From Cruorifilaria tuberocauda (lineage: Eukaryota > Nematoda > Chromadorea > Rhabditida > Onchocercidae), in assembly GCA_013365365.1 (NCBI GenBank), contig JABVXU010000119.1, forward strand, positions 62,001 to 126,000: a DNA stretch of 64,000 nt. The letters run 5' to 3'. This document shows positions 50,295 through 61,693 of the stretch, in pieces. Under the pieces are notes generated by a model. The model made no database searches. It worked only from the letters and a program-made list of their open reading frames with translations, and was not told the origin of the DNA. Position 1 is the stretch's first letter, and every line of letters starts with the position of its first letter. A program made the position numbers and the translations under genes.

Positions 50295-53200
50295 ATGGTT
50301 TTGCCCTGGATAGAACGATTAATTAGTTGGCTTAAGGAAGTTAATGTTCGAAGGCGTTTAGTGGAACATGCGACTAAGAGGGAATTCTTGCAAGTGATGG
50401 GTAATTAATTTATTTTTTCCTTTTCTCGGACAATAAATAAGAAATCAGAAATGCTTTTGGCATCAAAATAATTGATTTAAAACGTGAAATAAGAATACAG
50501 TGACTTTTCACCATTATTTTGCAAACATTTGTCGTGTGAATTCATTACTTTCGAGCCATTTCAACATTTTCAGGAACAACCAAACTGCATGGATGTTATA
50601 GACTTTATGCCGGGAAAACTTACGGTCGTCTGTTCTGGCTACTTGTAACTATCTCAACGGGTGTAGTGTTTGTCATCGTTTTGGCAGAACTGATGAAGCA
50701 ATATAAAGCGGAAAGCGTCAGGACGCAGGTAATTATTCCGGAAATGTAATCTTTTTCTAAATTACTAAAGGAAGCTTGGATGCAGTTAACAAAAATATCA
50801 ATTACATATTATCAATAAATGAAAAAGAAAGCAAAGAATGGGGATTTTATATAAACTCCTTAATTATTCTTCTGACCACTTTTTTATGGACATATGCCCA
50901 ACATTTTATAATTTTCAAACACTTTGATTTCTACTTCAACGTCATTTGGTGAGCCAGATTTCTATTAAATCACTGTATAATTTATAGTTGTTTGCAAAAT
51001 TTAGGTGGAAATAGTGTATGATTATGCAGATGGTCCATCAGTAACGATATGCAGCCATAATCTCGTACGACGTGATTACATTGAAGGTGAGTTAACTTTT
51101 GAAATACTTTATTTGTTATTCATCTCATATAATTTATTTATTTTTTTGCTTCCATAAGCCATAAATTTGTCTGTTCTTTCTGGAAACAAAATATAAATTT
51201 TGTATTTTAATTAATTGTTATTTTATATTCATTTACCGGTTCCACTTTTATTTTATCTTAGTAGTTTTTAGAACTGAAGAGAACGACAACCTTTTCCAAT
51301 GAACTGTTAATGTATCTGCTGCACATCTTTTTACGCCCAGAAAACTTTTTTGAAATGGATGTTATGGAAAGTTTCCTTGAAGGAGAAAGGCTGCTGCAAG
51401 ATTATATATTTACATATAAGAATTTTACTGTGGAATCTTTTGTTAAGGAAGCCAGGTTTCGTTTCAGAAACTTAGTACTGGAAAAAGAAAATTCTTCTTT
51501 TCGACAATTTTACTTTCATTTATTTAGCGGGAGATTGATTTTAACAAGTATTTTGTTCTGATGTTATTAGAGTTTTTGCACTGTTATTTCACCAAACACG
51601 GATGATTCTACTGCACAACTATAGAGTGTATCGTTTGAAAGTCATTATTATAGTTTCAAATGTGAAGAGGCCTTTGTGCAGTGCGCATTTGAAGGCATCA
51701 TGTTTGATTGCTGTAATGAAAGGTACTCGTCAGCTGTGCTTACTGATCTTGGATATTGTTTCCAATTTGATTGGAACAAACTAAGCAAGGATTTCAGCCT
51801 TTCTTATCACTTTGGTTCCGTTCATGGGTAAACCTTATTTTGCATTATTGGCTATTTATTCATTTGTCAGGGTTTTTTCCTATAAGATTAACTGCTAAGC
51901 TATATTGGAAATACATAAGGAATTAGCAGCCGTAATCGGTTCAGGAAAGACTAGAAGACCTATGAAAGTATCATTGAGAAAGTGCCGAGGTCAGTTCGTA
52001 ATTCGTCTTTGAATTATCAGTTTATCTCGTTGTTTTCGAACATAAAAATAATAGAAGATTTCTATGGAGGATCAACAATTTTTTATAAATCAATTAATTT
52101 TAAGAATAGATTTTTTCACTGTTTGTGAACTGACATTGTAAGTTCTTTCTTCAGGTTCCAAGTGATGCTTGATTATCAATCATACAACGAAATTTACTCA
52201 GTGAATTATACAGGTATCATATTTATTGAGTTTCTAAATCTATTATGGATTGTTCTATTTTATTTTCTTTCACCGATATATGTATTTCTATATGTCTTTT
52301 GAACTTACTGGAATTGTATATTTAAGTTCCGGAGTGAAATTTAGTAATTTTTAATAATAAAATATTTTTTTAGGTAGTCGAATAAGACAACCTTTCCCGA
52401 ACAACTTCGAACCGGGTTTTCGGCTATATGTCCATGATAAGGATATTGTTTCATACGTCAGTTCTGAAGTTCTTGTTGTCTCGCCAAATAATAAGTTATC
52501 TGCAGGACTAAAGCCTATTAAGGTTAATTTTTTGAATACTGTTACTTCAATGCATAATTCATCATGTTTCAGTTAATTTAATTTTTTGTAGTATCAGTTT
52601 TTGGAACTATCTAAGGGTGGTACCTGCAATAATGCTTGGCCGTCAGCTTTTCCGCACAATTCTACATATTCTTCATCAGCTTGTAAAATGACTTGCGTAG
52701 CAAGATATTTCATTGCAAACTGCGGTTGTATTCCTCTCCAATACAATATTATGAAAGGTGAAGCCTTTTCGTTAAGGTATTGAAACTTAAATAAACTGTG
52801 AAATTATTAAAGAAAGACGGATAAATAAAGGTAGAAAATTTTGTGTGCGAAACTACGAAAAAATTATGAAACGATCAAATTTAAATTAGAGGGTCATGTG
52901 AACAGTACGAAGTAAGCGGTAAGCGGAGTTTTTTGGTTCAAATACTTTTCTTACTGAATCTTTAATTATATGATTGAAGGTAGGCTTTGTTCTCCGAAAG
53001 AAGTCTTCGATTGTATTAGCAACTTCACAGAAATTGCAAGTAAGTATTTGAAAATTGCGTTGAGAGATTCTCGACCTTTATAGCTGAAGCTTTTTCATTC
53101 TCTGTTTATGCTCATATGACTTTCTGTAGTTTCTTTTTTAGGTATTGTGTATAATGTCACTTACTCTCCCTTATGCCAAGATTGTGCACAGGAATGCGAA

Positions 53201-54175
53201 GTTTTTACTTATTTTACACAGAATTCTATTATTCACAATATTCTAACCTCCCTGGGTGAATATATGGAAAGCCTAAAGCGGCAGTATAATCTCAGCTATG
53301 TCAGGTGATTTGCAGATTTATTTTTCTACATTCTATTCGAATTATCTTTTTTTACGAATTTCTTGAGAGTTGTGGTGCTTTTTATCATGCTCAAAATGCA
53401 AAGTGCAGGAGGGAAATTAGCTTCCTATTACAATTTATTGCAAATAGCTGAATGTTGCTGTATGAAAGCAGCATTTGCAGAATAAGTTGATGATATATGG
53501 TTTGGTTAAGGGACAATCTGGCAACTGTACATGTGTTTTTTGCTTCAAAAAAGTATAAGATATATTCTCAATCAACACTTTCCGATTTGTCAAGCTATTT
53601 AAGTAAGATTATTTTCTGTTTCATTATATATATATATATATATATATTAAATATATAAATGATTTTTTTCCATATGAAACCTATTTTTTGTCACAACTTT
53701 TCATTCATTTGCGAAGTAGAAAGATCATTTCTGGTTTTCAAAGTTAGAATTACTGAATTTTAGATGCACTTCTGGAACATCAATATAATCAGGTATCAAA
53801 ATCCCAAATTTTAGGTAAAATCGGTAGCAATATGGGTCTGTTCTATGGTGCCAGCGTCATTTCACTATTTGAAATGATTTTAATGTTATTCAAAGCAATT
53901 TGGGCGCTTGTTTCTCAATCACGTGCTGCTTATCTTAAAGAGAAAGCGGGGCAAGAGGCATCGGCTTTAGTTTCAACAGTTCAACTAAAAAATTTATTCT
54001 CAATTACTTATTATAAATTACTTATTGTAAAGGAATTTTCATATTTCAGATGGAAAGAAAACTGCGCATTGAAGAGATTATAAATGAGTATTGTATATCA
54101 GACAAAATGGTTGGACACGCCCCACAAACAGCTAAAGTCTGTAACTTATTAGTATTTCAAATCTTTTTCAGCTAA
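50295..54175 (+). CDS. DEG/ENaC-family cation channel subunit B
   Basis: Exons: 50295-50400, 50574-50728, 51005-51086, 51272-51455, 51654-51827, 52155-52213, 52374-52522, 52592-52757, 52980-53039, 53142-53304, 53511-53602, 53815-53978, 54050-54175; frames close to 559 aa. The ATG opens MVLPWIERLISWLKEV. Landmarks: TTKLHG (37-42), TM1 about 54-78 (RLFWLLVTISTGVVFVIVL), PSVTICSHN (98-106), FDCC, the cysteine-rich loop (TCNNAWPS; CKMTCVARYFIANCGCIP; CQDCAQECEV), then KIGSNMGLFYGAS with the filter GAS at 475-477 and TM2. It is closely parallel to subunit A in domain order and intron phases, so the two may co-assemble, but that is inference. Differences: an extra phase-0 intron after TM1, and one intron fewer in the cysteine-rich loop. 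The final exon (MERKLRIEEII start) is the least certain; its upstream intron is only 71 bp. Confidence 0.9.
53625..53648 (+). repeat. AT microsatellite in a channel-B intron
   Basis: About twelve TA units in the intron before exon 12. Confidence 0.85.
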
Positions 54176-54741
54176 CTTAAGCGTTGAAAGACTCTAAAGT
54201 TTAGGAATGCATTTAAAATGCAAATAGATTCATTAAATGGGTCATTGCAAAGGTATGTTTCCACTTTTATTGTGAAATGGTTGTTTTGTGAATTTTTTTG
54301 CTTTGTAGTTCTATTTTGAAAGAGTGAGTCTGGTTTTACAAAGAGAGCCTTTGCTGTGATATTACCTGATAAACATTACATATAACAACAACGATCATCA
54401 AATGCTTTCTGTTGAATCAACTAAGGTTAAAGGATTGTGCATATTTCACATGGAAGAAGATGATCAGAAACGCGCAGTTGTGGTTGAGAATGAAACTATA
54501 TTCATTTTTTTTTCAATTTCGATCGCAGTGTGTTTGTAGAACTTACTTTGTTTTACCTTTAACTTTATTCTGTTTGTGATTTCAATACCAGTTCATTGAC
54601 TATCAAAGGAAATTAGGTTTTGCAGGAAATATCATTGAAAAATAGTTTATTTCATTACCGATCACCGATTTGCAATTTTTCATGATCAAACCAACCAATA
54701 TTATGTGGTTTCAGCGCTCGCAACAAGAACCGGATCGAGTG
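54176..54741. other. Spacer between channel B and the small putative gene
   Basis: Contains channel B 3' UTR and the short frame at 54450 mentioned for the small gene. Nothing else seen. Confidence 0.5.
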
Positions 54742-55102
54742 ATGTCGTTAGCATTGACACCGGAACAAGCCAGTACAATTTTGGAAGCAGAAACATTTGT
54801 TGATTCAATATATGTTCCGTTAAGAAGGGCTAAGGTAAGGAGTTTATACATTATAGCTTCACGAATCATTTTTCGTACTGTATACCGATTCAGTAGTAGA
54901 CCCGGAAAAAAACAAAACAAGTAGGTAATTTAGATGAAATTTATCTTTTTCATGCGAATTGATTTTGCACTGTATAAATGGTAGGACTTCCTTCTTTTTG
55001 CAATGAACTAAATTGACACAAATGTGTATGTGTTAAAATTTCTATTTGCAGCTTTTATCGGCATTTGGAGATAAAAACAAACGATGCATTTCTGTTGTTT
55101 GA
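54742..55102 (+). CDS. Possible small protein of 47 residues
   Basis: Two exons, 54742-54834 and 55052-55102, join in phase 0 with good splice sites (AAG|GTAAGG, TTTGCAG) to give MSLALTPEQASTILEAETF... ending NKRCISVV. No family recognised and no signal peptide or membrane segment. A strong acceptor (GGTTTCAG, ending 54713) lies 28 bases before the ATG, and the frame stays open back to it. It may therefore be trans-spliced, or an upstream exon may extend it; an ATG at 54450 opening MEEDDQKRAVV is one candidate. It could equally be the tail of a larger gene or a chance arrangement. Confidence 0.4.
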
Positions 55103-58100
55103 CTACTTTTTTAATATTAATAGCAAAAGTGTAATTAAATTGCAAATGTTGTCTTTAGTACCAAATTTACAGTTTCAACAACAGGTTTAAACTGCCTGCT
55201 GTTTCTGTATTGTAAAGTATTTTTTGATTGCTGACTCTAAAATTGTCCCACTATTTTATAGATTGTGACCTTTTAAAGAATTTGATTTGAAGTGATAATT
55301 GTGCAGAATCACTGGCTATTTAAGCGTTCCTTTTGGGTAGATTCAATTATCTGATCGTTATTCAAATGCGCTCATTCTGTAAAGAAATTTCTTTGCGAAT
55401 TAGTTCTCATGTTATGTCCCTTAGTAGGCATAGAGTGAGGGCTTGCAATAATAGTGTAAATTATGGTTCTCTGCTGCTACTAAAGTTATGGTACTAACGC
55501 ACATAATTCAAATTAGAATGGATAAAAAGTTTATAAAAGGGCGGTTTTTTTTTTGAAATTTCGGACAATGCTAGTCTTCGTTAGAAGACTGCATAATCAT
55601 TCGCCGGAAAATAAGAAAAAGCACCATCAATTTACAAATTATAACAACCTGTCACTTTATTAAAGAGTGTGTTTAAATTGTCACGAAAATTACACTTAAA
55701 TAAATGATTAAGAAGGATAATGTAGCATAAGCAATAACTGTAAAGAATATTTTAAAATACAGCCAGAAAAACGCTACATTATATATACCTTGATTTTCCT
55801 CGGTCTTCTTCGAGGTGTTTCGGCTGATGGAATGGAAGAAAACACATTTGAAGAGTTTGAAAACGTATAAATGAAATTAGCTCGAATTTTTCCTGGTAAA
55901 AGCGCTTGCATATTATGAACAGCTTGTGATAAATGAAGCTGAGACAGTAGTAAACAAAATGACTATCAAAACTAACAAATCGCCAGGACTGGCGAAAATA
56001 GTAGTGTATGGGATAGATTTCATGATAAAAAGGTATAAAAATGATATTGAAACGGTTACAGAATTCCAAAAAAATAATTTTTGCTAAGGGATTTGAATTT
56101 TAAAGACGTAGTAAATTAAATAGGAATTAAATGATTTACAAACTTAAGAAAATTGAAGCGTTTCTTAGCACGAGTTATACAATTTTATAAAGAATTGAAA
56201 TCAAGTATTTGAAAAGCATTGAATAAAAGGAAGTCCGGAAGAATTATATTTTTATTGACTTGTAAAACAGCAAAACAGGATATTGTTAATTTCTAATTAA
56301 AATAGAAGTTTTACCAAAAAGATGGAAAAAAGAATTAATTGCGTTGCGGAAATAAGTGGATTGAGCAACAACAGAAATCGTGAAGAAGAAAATGCAGGAT
56401 TTAATTGAATATCCAAAACTTTGGTTTTACAGAACATGTAGAGAAAGAAAAAAAGACAAATCTTGACAGGTAAAGCACAGAGTATGAAGTAATTAAAACA
56501 GATTTTAAATGCATAACGAGCAAGTATAGTCCTTGCAAGATTGAGAAACCGGGATCGGGAAATTGTACTTTTTTCTCGACCCTGCAGTAATTAAATTATC
56601 AAAAGGGAGAAAAGAATGTTGTTTTAAAACAGTCTTTCTCAGCATGTTCAGAGGAAACTTGTTACACGATGATTTGCAAATTCACGACCACCCTTCTTCG
56701 AAAAAAATGATGCCAGAATGTAAGCAAGATAATATGGCATAACATGAAATTCATTTATTATTAATTATTATACTATGTACATTGAGCATCTAAACAAGGC
56801 AAAAGTTGCTTAAATTTTTGTTTAATTTGATATTTAGCAATTAATACATAATTGCAGCTAATAGCTTTACACACTTTACAATAACAGCTTTACAATATGC
56901 GAAAAAATAATATCAATCTTGTCAGTGATAATAACTTATTGAATCTTATTCATGGAAATATTTGATATAAACAATCACGAATTTTATCAACAAATAATGA
57001 TTGACCTATTTGGAGAAGAATTTTAAAAAATTTATAAAGCTTTATATCTAAATGGCATTAATTACTTTAAAATAATTGATATTCCTAACCTTGAGTAGGC
57101 ATACCGCTTTACTCCATGTTTTACATCACATTAAAGTAATTTGTCAAAGTAAAGCCAAGTTATATTGTGGTTTGTGTCTTTGTTATAAAAACTAAAAATG
57201 AGCGATTGGGTCATTCTCTCGTTCATTGTTTTTGCCTCAGATTTATTATGAAGTTGATTTTATGATTTTACACAGCCAAATTACTGGATCGTAAATCGCA
57301 CAGGTGCGTCATTCCGCATATAATACCTATTTTGCCCAACTCTTTCACTGCTTAGTTTAAATGCGACGATATCACAAGAGGAATCGCATGTCTATCGTAC
57401 TTCATTTTGCCAACTTCGCTTATTCATTTATTTCTACAACGTTAATTTAATTCACCATCACTTCCTCAAAAATTGATTTTCATAATCCCTTGTAACTTAA
57501 TTAGCATTTCTTTATATAATTTCAGATTTTTGGTCGAATATCCAATCCACTCTTCATTAATATTCAACCAAAATTCGCCATGAAATCTCGTCGTGAAGAA
57601 CTGGGTTGAAATAGCATAATCAATAAATAGTTTCAGATTTGTTGTAAAAGTAGAGAATAAAAGAGAGTGTGTGGCCATTCCAATAACTAAATGATAATCA
57701 AGATTTGATCACTTAGCTCAATAAAAAACGATTTTGGTACTTGCTTAATTTTGGAATTGGACAAGAAAAAAAGCGACTACTTGATCGGCCTCAAAAAGAT
57801 AATGTACTCAAGGAGATGGGCTGAAATCAGATTCCTTAAAGCCAGAGTCTTGAAATAGCATGTTATAGATCACAATGAAATAGTGATTGCTATACTTATG
57901 GTTTTCAACAAATTATATAACAATTACCTCAATCCACTTTAAGTTGTTTTAACATTTTGTTGTTTCTCGCTGCAAAATGGAGTAATGGAATTTTAAAAGA
58001 TGAATAAATGGAGATTTGCTGAAAGAATTATATGGACCTTTAATTGGCGATTGTAAGATTCATTTGAGCAGTTCATAAAGGAATAGATAAACTGTAGGAA

Positions 58101-60070
58101 AGATTTATTTGGATTTCAGAATTTAGGACTTTTTTTAACTCGAAAATACTACTCTTTAAAACCAACGAAAACAATACCTTTAATTTTTGATTAACTCGGA
58201 GACCATCAATTCATTTTTTTTAGTTTCATTGTTAATCCATGATTTTTTTGGTTTCATTTCATCAATAACTGAAATTTTGAATTATTTTTCAAAAATAAAA
58301 CTATGAAGGTAGTAGATTTGAAAGCTATTACTGAAAAAATGATAACGTAAGCTACGCGAAATTTTGAAGAGAGTAAAGAAAGCATAATTTTATTGTATTT
58401 ATTATGATGATTGATTAGAACTTCTGATATTTAGATGAATCATTTTAAAAGTGCCTGATGATCCATAACCAATTTTTCCTCGTTTCATTTTAGTTAAACG
58501 GATTGGGAAGCAAGCTTTTCTGTTGGTTATGATTTTAACTAATTAACGGAAGACATTAGCATAAAGGACAAAAATAACCTTGAAAAAATTATAGATGAAT
58601 CGACAAGCAATTTAAAACATTGTTTTTTCTAATGTTTTTTCTGATTAAAAAACAGTTACGCATGACAAAAATGTTCGAATACGAAAATAAATAGTGAGAA
58701 AAAAAATATTTTTCCTCCAAACTTTCTTCTGGTGCAATAGGCGTGACAGAAATTTTGTCAAACTTTTTTTTACTTTTCATACAAAATTGAAAATTCGAGA
58801 ATCTCAAATAGATGTAGATATATCAATAACGTACTCAGAGATTTTTGCTCGCAACCTAAAAACAAATGGAGCAATGTAATGATTTATTTCATAGTAGTCT
58901 TTCATTGCTTATTTCATTAGCTTTAATACAATTTCTAGCATAAATTATATCAAAACATATTAAATAAAATTTTTTTCTACTTTTGTTAGTGCAGTTGGAG
59001 TAAGCAAGGGATGATTTGAGAATATTCATTCTGATAAACTAAAACAAACTATACATTAGGTTATAGTTCGCAATAATTATAAATAAAAAAGAAAATAGGT
59101 ATTACTTGCACAACGGTAAAGAAGAAAGATATTAACGAGAAATAACCTGCGATGTGGATAGATTCTCTTTTATTGTTTAGTAGTGAATTCTTTTCCTGTA
59201 TATATGACTCCTTCAATTTCTCTAAAAACAAATAAACAAAAGAAGACTTGTTTATTGAACACTTTTTAAAAATTCACACCAAGCAACAGAAAAAAACCGC
59301 AAAATTTATTCTGCATATCCAGTCATTCTATAACAAAGATACCAACAATATCTCGTGAACTTTTCGATTTTATCAAAATTTATAGCGATTAGCACAAAAT
59401 AAAGTGGTCATTTGCAGATCATTTCGTCATTATAACTTTGAAGCAGTTTTAAAAACCGTTATGAAATAGATATCAGAATTTTGTCACTAGAAAATGTTTA
59501 ACAAAATATATAATCTGTAGATAATGACTCTAACAATTTCAACATGTGTAAATCTTGGATCTGATTTTTCCAATTTGTTCACTGAAGATGTAAAATGCTC
59601 ATCATGTCAATTTATTTTCCTTTACTTTTCCAATTTGAATCCCTATACAATTAACAATTAATTTGTAAAATTTATTTTCATCTAATTTCGAAAATTGGAT
59701 CATTGACAGGGAAACGAAAAATCGGTTTTCAATTTTGAACTCAATCAGCAGTTTTAGACAGAAGTGAATTATAAGATGATAAATTGAAGCTGTAAATGAA
59801 GTGGAAGTTACCACTAACTGAGAATTTCTTCGTTACAGTAGTCATAGGAAAGCTAAATGTAATCAGTCGCAATTTAAGCTTACCTATTTACAATCTGAAA
59901 TTTTTTAACTCTCTCTATTTCGAACAAATTTAACAAACTCTTAGGAAATAATGCGCTGTTCACTAATTGAAAGGATTGCAAAATACACCAAAATTTTTTA
60001 AACCTTCAAATTAACTTAAAAAAGTAAAAGAATGTTGAACTACATCAAGAAAGGAATCAACTCAATAAGT
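55103..60070. other. 5-kb region with no recognised gene
   Basis: AT-rich. Open frames on both strands are at most about 100 codons and show no family motif or coherent splice chain. The right end should include the 3' UTR of the SWEET gene; a minus-strand AATAAA lies at 59611-59616. Confidence 0.5.
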
Positions 60071-61693
60071 TTAAAAGATAGGCCACGGTACGGGACATCT
60101 CCTTAATATATTTTCCTTGTTTACAATATTGTATTTACTATTCAGATAATATAATAATTTAGATTCGAAATAAGAACCGTTCTCATCAGAGGCGGAAGAT
60201 GAAGCTGTCGCAGCACAACACGAAGGATTGAAATACCGTTGTATTGGTGAAAGATGTCCTTGTTTCAACGGGAATATTAGAAACAGTGCTATCTGTATCA
60301 TTGCCAACAGCATTCCAATCGCATTCGGTGTCTGCACCAAAAATAAGTATCCATTTGCCGAGAAAGAGATTTTACGACTTTACTGGAACTGTTCAAGTTG
60401 ACCAGGAAATTTGAATGAATGGATTATCAGGCTTAATAATTCTTTCAAAAAAGCGATTTAGTTTATAAAATTTTTTTTCAAAAATGTTCCTTTAAATGAA
60501 TTCTTTTAGAACAACATTAATATTGTTATATATTCCGAATATTTTTCCGAACACAATGTGGAAGAAACTAACAATAATGTAAACATCAGATACCAATATA
60601 CCATAGAAAGCCCACTGACTTGAAACAAGAAGATTGGCTATGCACATCGGCAATGGTAATGTTTCGCAACTTCGCTGCCGTAATACCACTTTCTAAATGT
60701 TTGAATTTTCATTTTAAAAATGATAAAAACTAAGTGGCGTATTGGTATTGATATTTTAAAGAAAAAAAATCAAACAAAAATGAATGTAAAAACTTACAAG
60801 ACCAGCTAAAGGTGCACCAAAATTTAAAATGTTAAAGGTCATGCACGTAAAGCCGAGTGGATGAAAAATATCACGCCCAAATATTTGGACCAAAAGGAGC
60901 ATCACTGATATGAGAAGTATCATGGTACAAACTTCAATCGAGATCCAAAACTACAGAATAGAAATACCTTTGTGAAACAACCGTAAAAATGAGCGTTTTT
61001 TGAGAAGTTGAGAGGCATAAACCAAGTTATTCGAATTCATTTTAAAGCAACGTGCATCACTAATTTATTGTTTCTTAATTCTTTCAAAAACTTATGATGT
61101 CATTGAACGATTACCTTTTTTTTAGTCATAAAATAATAAAATATAAGATATAAGCCCATAAGTATGGCAGCAAAGATATTCACTGCAATCATTGTGTAAT
61201 CCATTTTCATTAAACCATAGCGCAACCAATATATTGCTCTTAAGTATTAAATTTGATTTTCGACGAGTAAAAAATGAAAAAATGAATTTTCGGGAAGGAA
61301 TGAAATACATTTATTTAAGAATTGAAATACATTTATTTAAGAAATACATTTATTTGAAATATATTTAAGAATTCATTAATAAGTGAAGGGAAAAAAGTAA
61401 CTCACCCGAGAACACCCATTAGGAACGGTACTGCGCTAATATCTTTTGTACTTCGTTTTTTCCAAATATTTACACAAATTGGGCTAAAATTCAACCAACA
61501 GCAAATCCAATTTCTCATAACATAAGAACAAACTGTAACCATCCAACGTATGACATTAAAGAAGAAAAGTTTCTGGATATAAAGTTGAAAACCGAACTCA
61601 CATTCCGCAGAAGAAAAGTGATACAGTAGTGATGAAGGCGCTAACGGAAAGGCATTTTAACAATGTTAAGTTGCGCAAGAATTCAGTGATCAT
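60071..61693 (-). CDS. SWEET (MtN3/saliva) sugar transporter
   Basis: Minus-strand exons: 61693-61602, 61483-61406, 61238-61115, 60950-60798, 60692-60573, 60331-60071; frames close to 275 aa. Two MtN3 triple-helix bundles joined by a linker helix are visible: [50 protein letters not shown], then [52 protein letters not shown] and [20 protein letters not shown]. SWEETs passively move mono- or disaccharides across plasma or intracellular membranes; which sugar is unknown. The ATG was chosen because a good acceptor (TTATTGCAG) lies 16 bases upstream, a typical spliced-leader arrangement, and the next upstream ATG in frame belongs to the presumed outron. The C-terminal tail is Ser/Cys-rich ([15 protein letters not shown]). 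Confidence 0.93.
61301..61380. repeat. Minisatellite in SWEET intron 2
   Basis: Units of GAAATACATTTATTTAAG occur three to four times in tandem, the last ones shortened or diverged. It lies wholly inside the intron between exons 2 and 3. Confidence 0.85.

Noticed and set aside
57466..57678. 70-codon minus frame
   Set aside because: No family resemblance, no acceptor or donor pattern linking it to other exons.
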